Shown one piece after another: positions 1 to 8,177 of a stretch of 64,000 bases of DNA (within the stretch, counting starts at the first letter, position 1; each line of letters begins with the position of its first letter). Source of the DNA: Halegenticoccus soli (lineage in GTDB: Archaea; Halobacteriota; Halobacteria; Halobacteriales; Haloferacaceae); assembly GCF_002844195.1 (NCBI RefSeq), contig NZ_PEND01000001.1:434001-498000 (forward strand), written 5' to 3'. The notes beneath the pieces were generated by a model that did not search any database, was not told the DNA's origin, and saw nothing but the letters and a program-made list of their open reading frames with translations. The translations under genes and the position numbers were made by a program.

Positions 1-327
1 GAGCGTCCGCTCCGCGACGAGCAGCGCGGTCTCGACGGCGAGCGCGTAGGGGTGCGGCGTCGCCCGGATTTGGGGCGAAGCGACCGCCGGGGGCGGCGAC
101 GTCGAACCCGACGCCCGGCAGCAGGGTCACGTCCGCGTCCGCCGCCGCGGCGTCGCGGCGTCCTCGGCGCCGAACGTCCGCGCGTCCAGACCGAGTTCGC
201 CGGCCTGGTCCGAGACGGCCTCCGCGTCGCGCCCGGCGAGAATCGGATCCACCCCCCGACGCGCGTCCTCGCGGGCGATCAACGACCCGGTGTAGCCGTA
301 CGATCCGTAGATCAGCAGGTCGGGCAT
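1..327 (-). pseudogene. Broken saccharopine-dehydrogenase-like (enoyl reductase family) gene, cut by window edge
   Basis: The start at 327 gives MPDLLIYGSYGYTGSLIA, the glycine-rich Rossmann start of the saccharopine dehydrogenase / trans-acting enoyl reductase family. The frame stops at 127. A second frame then reads DADVTLLPGVGFDV, a family motif normally about 50 residues further on, and a third reads TPHPYALAVETALLVAERTL, which resembles the C-terminal part of the family. The intervening stretches are missing, so at least two internal deletions or frameshifts are inferred. Normal members are about 350 residues; here the three pieces lie within 327 bases. The 3' end lies outside the window. 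The remnant is not expected to be active. Confidence 0.72.
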
Positions 328-558
328 GAGCGTCACCTGACCGGCCGGCGGATAAACCCTGTCGTCCCGCCGATTGTCACGCTCGGGAGGACCGTCGCGT
401 TCGCCTCGTCGGTCGCCCCGTCGGTCGTTTCGTCCGTCCGCCCAAACGGCCGGTCGCCCGGACGACCGACCGCCCGGTTCGCCGTTCCTCCCGTCGCCGG
501 TGTCGGTCCGCCCTGCCGGGACCCGAGCCTTTCAGGTGCCAGCGTCCCCCCGTCCGGT

Positions 559-1365
559 ATGGACGCCGAACTTCCGAGACTCGGCCTCGGCACGTACGAG
601 AACACCGATCCCGAGCGGTGCGCGAAGAGCGTCGAGGTGGCCGTCGACGTGGGTTACCGCCACGTCGACACGGCGCAGATGTACGACAACGAGGCGCACG
701 TCGGCGACGGCATCGAGCGCGCGGCCGTCGACCGCGAGGACCTGTTCGTCGCCACGAAGCTCGACACCGACAACCTCGGCTACGACGACGTGATCGAGAC
801 CACGAAGGAGAGCTGTGACCGCCTCGGTGTCGACGCCGTCGACCTCATGTACGTCCACTGGCCGCTCGACAGCTACGACCCCGAGGAGACGCTGCCGGCG
901 CTGGACGAGCTGGTCGACGACGGGATCGTGCGGAACGTGGGCCTGAGCAACTTCCTGCCGGAGCAGCTCGACGAGGCGCGCTCCGTCCTCGACGCGCCGC
1001 TCTTCGCCCACCAGGTCGAGATGCACCCGCTGCTCCAGCAGGGGGAACTACACGCGTACGCGCGCGAGCACGACCACTGGCTCGTCGCCTACTGCCCCAT
1101 CGCGCGGAACCAGGTCGCGGACGTGCCCGAACTGCAGGAGATCGCCGAGCGCCACGAGACGACCCCGGCGGTGGTCTCGCTCGCGTGGCTCCTGCAGAAG
1201 GACAACGTCGCGCCCATTCCGAAGGCGTCGAGCGAGGCGCACATCCGGGAGAACTACGAGGCACTGGAGCTGGAGCTCTCCGACGACGAGGCGGCGGCGA
1301 TCGACGGGATCGACCGCGAGGAGCGGATCGTCGACTTCGAGGAGGCTCCCTGGAATCGGGCGTAG
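559..1365 (+). CDS. Aldo/keto reductase
   Basis: 268 residues, cytosolic NADPH-dependent carbonyl reductase of the AKR superfamily. The start is the ATG opening MDAELPRLGLGTYENTD, where family homology begins; a TATA-like CCTTTCAG lies about 28 bases upstream, which suits a leaderless message, so the open frame running back to 52 is not used. The catalytic tetrad is visible: Asp in HVDTAQMYDN, Tyr in the same motif, Lys in VATKLD and His in YVHWPLD. The cofactor loop near the C-terminus reads PIPKASSEAHIREN. The physiological substrate cannot be told. It stands alone between two decayed genes. Confidence 0.93.
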   Translation: MDAELPRLGLGTYENTDPERCAKSVEVAVDVGYRHVDTAQMYDNEAHVGDGIERAAVDREDLFVATKLDTDNLGYDDVIETTKESCDRLGVDAVDLMYVHWPLDSYDPEETLPALDELVDDGIVRNVGLSNFLPEQLDEARSVLDAPLFAHQVEMHPLLQQGELHAYAREHDHWLVAYCPIARNQVADVPELQEIAERHETTPAVVSLAWLLQKDNVAPIPKASSEAHIRENYEALELELSDDEAAAIDGIDREERIVDFEEAPWNRA

Positions 1366-1385
1366 ACCCTTCGAGGGACGACGAG

Positions 1386-1443
1386 TCGTTCGGCGATACG
1401 ACCGCTCAGGAACTCGTTCGGCGGTACGAACGACCGCTCAGGA
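1386..1443. repeat. Imperfect tandem direct repeat beside the decayed PQQ gene
   Basis: Two copies of TCGTTCGGCGRTACGA followed by CCGCTCAGGA lie at 1386-1411 and 1414-1443; the second carries an extra ACGA. The right copy runs into the end of the PQQ-repeat pseudogene. It may be slippage debris. Confidence 0.6.
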
Positions 1444-1948
1444 GAGGACGCACAAGTCCTTGTCGGGCCGACTCACGACCTATAGACCGCCGTCCGAGAC
1501 GGCCATCGGCTGCGAGAGCGCCGTCTCCACCGGGTAGCTGTGGCGGACTTCCCCCGTTTCGACGTCGAGCGCGTCGATTCGCTCCTTCCGCTCGTTTTCG
1601 ACGTACGCGGTCGTCCCGGCGACGCCGAGTAGGGACGTCGCCTGCCCGGTGCTGTGCTCCCAGACGACATCCCCGGTTTCGAGGGACACGCCCACCGGTG
1701 GACCGTCCCTGCAAGGAGACGACGGCGGTGGTCGGTCCGAGAGTCGGCGGTGAAACTTTCACGCCATCTCTCCCGTGTCTCGCCCGACCGCGTAGAGCCG
1801 ACCGCGAGGGCTCCCGGCGGTAGTTACGTGTACGTGGGTATCGTCGGCCGAAATCCCACTGACGCACGTGTCCGCCTCCTCGATGTGGTCGAATTTCCAG
1901 GGCGGCACACGTGCCCGCAGCGGCCCTCAGGAGGGATCTGCGGTTCAT
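1438..1948 (-). pseudogene. Decayed exported PQQ/beta-propeller repeat protein
   Basis: The start at 1948 reads MNRRSLLRAAAGTCAA, a Tat- or lipoprotein-like export signal. After a frameshift a second frame gives PPWKFDHIEEADTCVSG and then RLYAVGRDTGE, a typical PQQ-repeat strand. A further frame gives GVSLETGDVVWEHSTG and ALDVETGEVRH, more repeats of the BamB/PQQ propeller type. The last frame meets an in-frame TAG where a tyrosine is expected (GGL-stop-VVSRPDKDLCVLS) and ends with TGA at 1438. Intact relatives have about 350-450 residues, so large deletions are also present. The original role, probably an extracytoplasmic propeller, is lost. Confidence 0.75.
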
Positions 1949-2004
1949 GAGTCGATAACCATAATATGACGCGATAGGAACACATCTGCGCATCGGTAAC
2001 AACC

Positions 2005-2421
2005 ATGAACTGTCCCCGCCGGAAATTTCTCGCCGCAGCGTCCCTCGGGGGTGTCTCGTTTGGAATGGGCTGTCTCGCTCGGCTCTCGAATGCAGATACG
2101 CTCCCCGCTGGCTCCGTAGAGATCACCAATCGCGATTCGAAGGCACACGCTGTCACGATAACTGTCGAGCCGCTGAACGCTTCTGGGAGTGACTCTGCGA
2201 AGAGCATCCACACACTCACGGTCGGTCCGGGCGAGACGGCGACGAAGCAGCTTATCACCGAGCCGGGGGAATACAACGTGACCGCGCAAACGAAAGACGG
2301 TACGTCCGACTCGGTGGACGTCTCACTGACCACGTACGGCGACGGTCTCGCGGGAGACGAAATTGCAATCTCCATCGAATCCGGTGGCGGTCTCCGGATA
2401 ACCACTGCGACCGGAACGTGA
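2005..2421 (+). CDS. Small Tat lipoprotein of unknown function
   Basis: 138 residues. The N-terminus carries a twin-arginine motif (CPRRKFLAAASLGG) followed by a lipobox-like GMGC at about residues 20-23, so it is probably exported folded and lipid-anchored on the outer face of the membrane. The rest is Ser/Thr-rich with alternating hydrophobic residues, like a single beta-sandwich (AHAVTITVEPLN, ETATKQLITEPGEYNVTA), a layout common among haloarchaeal surface lipoproteins. TATA-like elements lie 28-40 bases upstream. Base composition is visibly less GC-rich than the neighbours, and it lies next to gene debris, which hints at recent acquisition. No function is assigned. Confidence 0.75.
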   Translation: MNCPRRKFLAAASLGGVSFGMGCLARLSNADTLPAGSVEITNRDSKAHAVTITVEPLNASGSDSAKSIHTLTVGPGETATKQLITEPGEYNVTAQTKDGTSDSVDVSLTTYGDGLAGDEIAISIESGGGLRITTATGT

Positions 2422-2562
2422 ACGAATCCCCACCCACACACTCCTCGTTCGTCTACTTCGAGCAGTTGGTCGAAGCGTTGGACAGCCCAGAAGGCACGGT
2501 CCGGGTTCGTAACGATCGAAGGGTCGACGTGACGCGACGCTTCAGTGCCGTCTCGCCGAATC

Positions 2563-5256
2563 TCACCCCGTGTTCTTCATCCCCGCCGCGATCCCCTTCA
2601 CCGTCAGCCGCAGGGTCTGCTCCTCCGCCTTCGTCCGGTGGGTCTGCGCGAGCAGGTGCGTCTGCAGGAAGTTCAGCGGGTCGACGTAGGGGTTCCGCCG
2701 GCGCAGGCTCTCGCTCAGCCAGTCGCGCTTCAGGAGTCGCTTTCGGTCGCTCACGTCGAGCACGAGGTCGACCGCCTCGCGGTACTCCTCGTCGATGCGC
2801 GGGAAGAACCGCTCGCGGAGCTCCGAGTCGGCCAGCTGGGCGTACTCGGCGGCGATCTCCATCTCCGTCCGCGAGAGCGACAGCGCGGCGTTGTCGAGCG
2901 TGGTCCGGAAGAACGGCCACTCCTCGTACATCTCCCGGAGCGTCTCCTCGTCGCCGCCCCCGTCGAGGTACGCGCGCATCCCGGTCGCCAGCGAGTACCA
3001 GCCCGGGAGGATACAGCGCGCCTGCGTCCAGGAGAACACCCACGGGATGGCCCGGAGGTCCTCGACGGTCCGCTCGCCCGAGCGCGAGGCCGGGCGCGAC
3101 CCGAGGTTCAGATTCTCGATGACGGTGATGGGCGTCACCTGCTCGAAGTAGGCGACGAACCCCTCCGTTTCGAGCAGGTCGCGGTACTCCTCGCGGGCCG
3201 CGGCGGCCATCGTGTCCATCGCGTCGACCCAGGCGTCGGGGACCTCCTCCTCGGGTTGCCGGAGCGCGCGGTGCCGCGCGCGGATCTGCGCGTCGAGCAT
3301 CTGTTCGAGGTTTCGCTCCGCGATGCGCGGGTTGGCGTACTTCTCGGCGATCGCCTCGCCCTGCTCCGTGAACTTGACCTGCCCGGTCACGGTTTCGTTC
3401 GGCAGCGCGAGCAGCGCCTCGTTCATCGGCCCGCCGCCGCGCGAGATGGAGCCCCCGCGACCGTGGAACAGCCGCATCGTCACGTCGAACTCCTCGGTGA
3501 TCTCCGCGAGGCGGCGCTGGTTCTTGTAGAGGTCCCAGTTGGCCGCGAGGAAGCCGTTCTCCTTGTTCGAGTCGGAGTAGCCGAGCATGATCTCCTGGAC
3601 GTTCCTGCGCGCCGCGAGGGCCCGCCCGTACGCCTCGTTCTCGAACAGGGTGCCCATGATGCGTCGGGCCCCGTTGAGCGCGCTCTCGGTTTCGAGGAGC
3701 GGCACGACGTCGATCCCGCAGTGGTCGGGGAGGCTGACGACGCCCGCCTGGTCGGCGAGGAAGAGCACCTCCATCGCGTGGCTCGGCTCCTCGGTCATGC
3801 TGATGCAGTAGGTGTCGATCGCGCCGACGCCGTACTCGCGCTGCCAGTCGCCCAGCTTCGAAAAGAGCGTCAGCACCCGCTCGGACGTGTCAGACACGTC
3901 GCCGGGCTCTTCGAGGTCGATGACGGGCTCGTCCTGGAGGACGGCCTCGGTGAGGAGTTCCATCCGTTCGTCCTCGTCGAGCCCGCGGTAGTCGACGCCC
4001 TCGTTCGCGAGCGCCTCCGCGACCGCCTCGGTGTGATTCTTCCGGTGGTCGCGGAGGTCGAGGCTGGCGAGGCAGAAGCCGAACGTGTCCACCTGCCGGA
4101 TCAGCGGGTCGAGGTACGCGTCGACGACGTTCTCGGCGCCGTTCCGCCGGAGGCTCTCGGCGATCGATTCGAGGTCCTCCTTCAGCTCGCCCTCGTCGGC
4201 GTAGCCGTTGGGGCGGACGTCCTCGACCCGCCGGAGGCGCTCCCGCATCAGTTTCAGCTTCTGCCGGTACGGCTCGTCGGGGTACCGCTCTTCGGCCTCC
4301 GCGGCGACGCCCGGGAGGCGTTCGCGGTCGGCTTCGAGCCGCTCGTCGAACGCCTCGCCCGTCTCGATCCGGTTGCCGTCCTGGCTCAGGAGGCCGGAAA
4401 AGCGCTTCAGCGCCGTGCGGTACTTCGCGAGCACGACCGAGCGCTGGCGTTCGAGCGTGTCCTCCGTCACCTCGGGCGTCACGTACGGGTTGCCGTCGCG
4501 GTCGCTGCCGGCCCACGAGCGGAACTCGAACAGCTTCGGCACCGTCACGTCGTCGTACTCCGCGGAGACGAGCTCCTCGACCTCGCTGTACACCTCGCCG
4601 ACGACGTCGAAGAGCGTGTTCTCCAGGTACCACTGGACGTTCCGCGCCTCGTCCTGGGGCTCCGGCCGCCGGTTGCGGACCTGCGCCGTCTGCCAGAGGC
4701 TCGTCACCTCGGCGTCGACCCGGTTCCACTCCTGTTCCTGCTCCTGATCGGTCAGCCGGCGCTCGTCGAGCGTTTCGAGGTGTTCGGCGATGGAACGAAG
4801 CTTCGCTTTGACCGTCTTCCGCCGGGCCTCGGTCGGGTGCGCGGTGAACGTCGGCTCGATGAGCACGTCGTCCAGCACCCGCTGGACGGCGTCGGCGTCG
4901 GCGCCCGACTCGGAGAGGTACGCGACCGTCTCCTTCAGGCTGTCCCCGAGGGTCCCCTCCTGCGAGCCCTGTCGGACCGCCCGGACGCGCTCGCGCTCCT
5001 CGGCGAGGTTGATGAGCTCGAAGTAGGAGGTGAACGCCCGCGCCACCACGCTCTCGCTTTCGGGCGACAGCCGACCGAGCACGTCGTGTAACGGCTCCCG
5101 CGAGGGGAGCGACCCTTCGCGGTAGCCGATGGCCGCGGTCCGGAGCTCCTCGACGGTTTCGAACGATTCGGTCGACGTCTGCGCTTCGAGCACGTCTCCG
5201 AGAAGTGCGCCCAGTTCCCGAACGTCCTGTCTGACTGTTCGGTTGTGTAACTTCAT
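2563..5256 (-). CDS. ppc: Phosphoenolpyruvate carboxylase
   Basis: 897 residues, full length for the bacterial-type enzyme. It carboxylates PEP with bicarbonate to oxaloacetate, replenishing the TCA cycle in the cytosol. Visible signatures are FTAHPTEARRKT with the catalytic His (about residue 140), GYSDSNKENGF, and FHGRGGSISRGGGP with the active-site Arg/Gly loop; the C-terminus ends AAGMKNTG as usual for the family. I chose the ATG at 5256 (MKLHNRTVRQDVREL) over the ATG at 5277: the TATA-like TTTTAC at 5282-5287 lies 29 bases before 5256, which fits a leaderless message, but is too close to 5277. It is divergent from the Rieske gene. Confidence 0.97.
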   Translation of the reverse strand: MKLHNRTVRQDVRELGALLGDVLEAQTSTESFETVEELRTAAIGYREGSLPSREPLHDVLGRLSPESESVVARAFTSYFELINLAEERERVRAVRQGSQEGTLGDSLKETVAYLSESGADADAVQRVLDDVLIEPTFTAHPTEARRKTVKAKLRSIAEHLETLDERRLTDQEQEQEWNRVDAEVTSLWQTAQVRNRRPEPQDEARNVQWYLENTLFDVVGEVYSEVEELVSAEYDDVTVPKLFEFRSWAGSDRDGNPYVTPEVTEDTLERQRSVVLAKYRTALKRFSGLLSQDGNRIETGEAFDERLEADRERLPGVAAEAEERYPDEPYRQKLKLMRERLRRVEDVRPNGYADEGELKEDLESIAESLRRNGAENVVDAYLDPLIRQVDTFGFCLASLDLRDHRKNHTEAVAEALANEGVDYRGLDEDERMELLTEAVLQDEPVIDLEEPGDVSDTSERVLTLFSKLGDWQREYGVGAIDTYCISMTEEPSHAMEVLFLADQAGVVSLPDHCGIDVVPLLETESALNGARRIMGTLFENEAYGRALAARRNVQEIMLGYSDSNKENGFLAANWDLYKNQRRLAEITEEFDVTMRLFHGRGGSISRGGGPMNEALLALPNETVTGQVKFTEQGEAIAEKYANPRIAERNLEQMLDAQIRARHRALRQPEEEVPDAWVDAMDTMAAAAREEYRDLLETEGFVAYFEQVTPITVIENLNLGSRPASRSGERTVEDLRAIPWVFSWTQARCILPGWYSLATGMRAYLDGGGDEETLREMYEEWPFFRTTLDNAALSLSRTEMEIAAEYAQLADSELRERFFPRIDEEYREAVDLVLDVSDRKRLLKRDWLSESLRRRNPYVDPLNFLQTHLLAQTHRTKAEEQTLRLTVKGIAAGMKNTG

Positions 5257-5281
5257 ATCCGTGTGTACGGGTGGCATATCG

Positions 5282-5287
5282 TAAAAG
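5282..5287 (-). promoter_or_regulatory. TATA-like box of ppc
   Basis: On the minus strand the sequence reads CGCCCTTTTACGATATG. The T-rich core lies 29 bases from the ATG at 5256, the spacing expected for a leaderless archaeal transcript, and decides that start over the one at 5277. Confidence 0.6.
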
Positions 5288-5366
5288 GGCGTGACTCGTT
5301 TCGAAAAATTGCCTTCGGGTTGAGTTAATCGTGAGGATAGATTGCTCGGCGCGCACGTGACCGCCG

Positions 5367-5394
5367 CGCGCCGGCGGTGCGCGCCGCCGGCGCG
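5367..5394. repeat. Perfect 11-base GC inverted repeat
   Basis: The arms CGCGCCGGCGG (5367-5377) and CCGCCGGCGCG (5384-5394) are exact reverse complements around a six-base loop. It lies about 80 bases beyond the ppc promoter in a gene-free stretch. No T-run follows, so it is not a classical terminator; it may be an operator or an extruding hairpin. Confidence 0.6.
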
Positions 5395-5674
5395 AGACAG
5401 GGTACAATGGCTCGGATGACAGGCTACTTTGGTGGCGTGAGGTTGACAGGCTTACGCGGCCGAAGGCCGGCGGACACACGCCGGTCGAGACGTCTCGCGG
5501 GCAGGATAAGTATCTCGCTAAGTGCCCTCTATACCGATATTGAGACGTTCGGTGCGCTCGCTCGGCGTCGACGAACATCCCTGTGCACCGTCGACGATCT
5601 CTCCGGCGCGCAGTTCCCGTCGGTGCGCCGGCGCGTGATTCTCCGGCGCGGGGCGACCGCGCACTTCGTCAACC

Positions 5675-5682
5675 TTTTTATC
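5675..5682 (+). promoter_or_regulatory. TATA-like box of the Rieske gene
   Basis: CTTTTTATC sits about 25 bases before the ATG at 5703 and supports that start against the much longer open frame that begins at 5583. Confidence 0.55.
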
Positions 5683-5702
5683 GGCCGGTCCAACCTTCCG
5701 GC

Positions 5703-6548
5703 ATGAGCGAGAGCGACAAGTACCCCACCGATTCGGGTCGTCGTCGGTTCGTAAAGGGCGTCGTCGGGGGGGCGACGCTCGTCGGCGTCGGCGCGACGGG
5801 GGCGACGGCGATTAACCTCGCGACATCTTCCACCGGGGCCGGCGGGGGTTCGACGCAGGCGATGGCGATCGAGAACACTGGCGGACCCGCCCCGCGGGGG
5901 ATGCCCCAGATCCCCATCGAGATCGACGAGGAGGGCTACCTCAAGGGCGTCTGGCCGGACATCAAGACGGTGACGCAGGAGGGCGTCGAAGTCCAGATCG
6001 CCGAGATGCAGCTCGGCGGGATGACGTACTCCCAGAACTGGTTCCAGTACTGCGGGGTGGAGTCGTACGAGGGCCTCAATCCGGAGTACGACAGCGACAA
6101 CTACTTCCACTCCGACGCCAACCCGCCGTACTCCTGGCAGCAGGAGGCCTACAGCGAGGGCGACAAGCTCCACGTCGACGACTTCAGCGAGTACAAGAGC
6201 TGGGGTAACGGCATCGGGGAGGCCGGCGTCGGCATGCCCGCGACCGGCACCTGGCGGTCGCAGGACGCCGAGGACACCATCCCGATCCAGGTGCTCCGCA
6301 GCGAGCGGATCCAACAGATGGCGCAGAACAACGAGTGGCTCCAGGCGAGCACGCAGGAGGGCTTCATCGCCTGGCTGAACAAGTGCACGCACTTCTGCTG
6401 CGTTCCGGGCTACAAACAGAGCAGCGACGCGGCGAGGTACGGCGCGGCGAACGGCGTCTACTGTCAGTGCCACCAGTCGGTGTACGACCCCTTCAGCATC
6501 ACCGAGACGCTGTTCGTCGCCCGTCCCCGCCCCGAGGGCGACGACTGA
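5703..6548 (+). CDS. Rieske iron-sulfur protein with Tat signal
   Basis: 281 residues. An N-terminal twin-arginine motif (GRRRFVKG) precedes a hydrophobic stretch rich in G, A and V (about residues 20-40), so the domain is exported folded and probably stays membrane-anchored. The Rieske cluster ligands are visible: KCTHFCC with Cys228 and His230, and CQCHQS with Cys254 and His257, holding a [2Fe-2S] centre. The long middle region resembles haloarchaeal Rieske subunits of bc1- or b6f-like oxidoreductases, but no cytochrome b or halocyanin gene adjoins it here. The ATG at 5703 is fixed by the TATA element just upstream. It probably transfers electrons in the respiratory chain. Confidence 0.88.
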   Translation: MSESDKYPTDSGRRRFVKGVVGGATLVGVGATGATAINLATSSTGAGGGSTQAMAIENTGGPAPRGMPQIPIEIDEEGYLKGVWPDIKTVTQEGVEVQIAEMQLGGMTYSQNWFQYCGVESYEGLNPEYDSDNYFHSDANPPYSWQQEAYSEGDKLHVDDFSEYKSWGNGIGEAGVGMPATGTWRSQDAEDTIPIQVLRSERIQQMAQNNEWLQASTQEGFIAWLNKCTHFCCVPGYKQSSDAARYGAANGVYCQCHQSVYDPFSITETLFVARPRPEGDD

Positions 6549-6717
6549 GCCGGTCCGTCCTCTCGCGGACGACTCCCTCCGTTCTGTTCGATTCCGCGTG
6601 CCGCGAGCGACCGCGTCGGGCTCGGCGCGTCGAACGGTCGCACCGCCCGTCGCGTCCAACCGTCCCGTCAACCCGTAACCCGTCACGCCGTCCGTCGCAC
6701 CGACCGCCGAGCCGACT

Positions 6718-6993
6718 TCAGCCGCCGCTCACCGGCGGAAACAGCGCGAGTTCGTCTCCCTCCTCGAGCTCCGTGTCGAGGCCGTCGGCGGTGAACACGT
6801 TCTCGCCGTTCCGGAGGACGTTGATGTGGTCCCTGAGGTCGCCCTCGTCGTCCAACACGCGGTCGGCGAGCGCCGGGCGGGCTTCGAGCAGCGCGTCGAG
6901 CGCGTCGCCGACGGTCGCCCCGCCGTCGACCTCGACCGTCACCCGACGGCCGTCCGCTGCCTCCGCGAGATCCGCAAAGAGCTTCCACTCCAT
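6718..6993 (-). CDS. samp1: Small archaeal ubiquitin-like modifier protein SAMP1
   Basis: 91 residues, beta-grasp fold. It opens MEWKLFADLAEAADGR and ends ALFPPVSGG, whose terminal di-glycine is the residue adenylated by the E1-like UbaA for protein conjugation; by family knowledge SAMP1 also supplies sulfur for molybdopterin synthesis (MoaD-like). Conserved HINVLRNGENV is present. It starts five bases after the end of a membrane TrkA-C gene on the same strand, so it is probably co-transcribed with the two potassium-related genes. Recognition rests on near-identity of its ends to the Haloferax SAMP1 I remember. Confidence 0.92.
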   Translation of the reverse strand: MEWKLFADLAEAADGRRVTVEVDGGATVGDALDALLEARPALADRVLDDEGDLRDHINVLRNGENVFTADGLDTELEEGDELALFPPVSGG

Positions 6994-6998
6994 GCGAG

Positions 6999-8177
6999 TT
7001 ACTCCCCGGCGGCGGGTGATGAGGGTTGCGCCTGCGCGGCTGATTCGAGCCGTCGGAGGGCGGCCGGTCGGGCGATGAGGTAGAGGGCGTCGCCCGCGTC
7101 GAGCGTCCGATTCCGGGGCGGCAGCGCCTCGACGGCACCGTCCGCCGCCCGCACCGCCGCGACGGACGCGTCGATATCGCCGACGGTGCTCCCCTGCAAG
7201 CTACCGCCCTCCTGGACGACGATCGCGCTCATCGTCTCGTCCGCGGCGCGGAGGTGCGAGGCGAACTCCCGGTCGGCCGGCGGCTCGGCGGGGAGCGTCA
7301 CGAGCCGGTACTCGGTCTCGGAATCGAGCCTCGCGGCGTCGGACTCGTCGACGACGAGCGTCGCAACGTCGCCGGCGGTCGCCCGGAGTTCGGCGTTCAC
7401 CACCCGCGTCGGCTCCGCGCCGCCGCGCCACACCTGGACGGCGTCGCCGGCGCTCGCGCCGCGGGCGGGGTCGCCCCTGACCGCGACCGCGACGTCCGAG
7501 GGGGCGAGGGTCGGACCGATGCCGGACGCGCGGCTCCCCAGCGCGAGGTACTCGACGACCCCCTCGTCGGTGACGTCCGCGTCGACGTGTCCGACGCCGT
7601 AGTCGTCCTTCAGCCGCGTCGCGAGCCGATCGCGGAGCTCCGCGACCGTGAGCCGCCGCGGGAACAGGAGCGTCTTTCCGGCGATCTCGGCCTTCTTCTC
7701 GTCCGAGACGGGGTCGTAGTCGTCCATGTCCCTGATCTCCTCGGGCAGCGTCACCGCCGTCACGCGGCCGACCGACCGGACGACCCTGCTCACTTCGCCC
7801 TCCAGTTCCCTCGCGCCCGTAACGGCGAAGACGTTCGTGGCCGTCGCGTCGCCGACGCGCAGGCCGACGGAGGTCACGGCGAGGGCCGCGCCGAACGCGA
7901 CGATGTATCCCAGCGCGGTCTCCGGCTCGAAGAGGGCGCTCCCGCTCCCGGATATCACGTCGCTGAGCGTGAACGTGTTGAGGACGAGCGCGACGGCCGA
8001 CAGGCCGATGAGCGCGGCGATCCCCTGCGGGATCCGTTCCCGAAAGTACCAGCGGTAGCCGAGCGCCGCCGCGGCCGCGGCGGCCGTCGAAAGGAACATG
8101 AGCAGGAGGACCGCCGTGGCGGCCCGCTGCGGATCCTCGAGCGAGACGTTCAGTTGGAGGACCGCGTCCCCGATCAC
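6999..8177 (-). CDS. Membrane protein with TrkA-C (RCK_C) domains, second of pair
   Basis: 392 residues. Three membrane segments (about residues 15-40, 48-70, 85-110) precede a cytosolic part with a basic-acidic linker and two TrkA-C-like domains, the last being GSLQGSTVGDIDASV to LDAGDALYLIARP. TrkA-C domains bind ligands such as c-di-AMP or cations and gate potassium transport; no pore or TrkA-N nucleotide site is visible here, so a regulatory or sensor role is inferred. The start is GTG at 8177, overlapping the upstream stop as GTGA, which shows translational coupling. It resembles its upstream neighbour throughout and so is a tandem paralogue. Confidence 0.8.
   Translation of the reverse strand: MIGDAVLQLNVSLEDPQRAATAVLLLMFLSTAAAAAAALGYRWYFRERIPQGIAALIGLSAVALVLNTFTLSDVISGSGSALFEPETALGYIVAFGAALAVTSVGLRVGDATATNVFAVTGARELEGEVSRVVRSVGRVTAVTLPEEIRDMDDYDPVSDEKKAEIAGKTLLFPRRLTVAELRDRLATRLKDDYGVGHVDADVTDEGVVEYLALGSRASGIGPTLAPSDVAVAVRGDPARGASAGDAVQVWRGGAEPTRVVNAELRATAGDVATLVVDESDAARLDSETEYRLVTLPAEPPADREFASHLRAADETMSAIVVQEGGSLQGSTVGDIDASVAAVRAADGAVEALPPRNRTLDAGDALYLIARPAALRRLESAAQAQPSSPAAGE

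Larger units (their letters stand above)
5257..5702. other. Divergent intergenic region between ppc and the Rieske gene
   Basis: 446 bases without a supportable gene. It holds a promoter on each side (ppc TATA 5282-5287, Rieske TATA 5675-5682) and a strong GC hairpin at 5367-5394. Open frames crossing it have no recognisable protein and look like high-GC artefacts. Confidence 0.7.

Noticed and set aside
2545-5091. 848-codon open frame on the plus strand antisense to ppc
   Set aside because: It is the mirror of a clear PEP carboxylase gene; the translation is rich in R, V, L, E and shows no family. Long antisense frames are normal at this G+C.
6549-6717. Possible small gene between the Rieske and SAMP1 genes
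   Set aside because: 169 bases, with no frame that has protein-like composition or a promoter.
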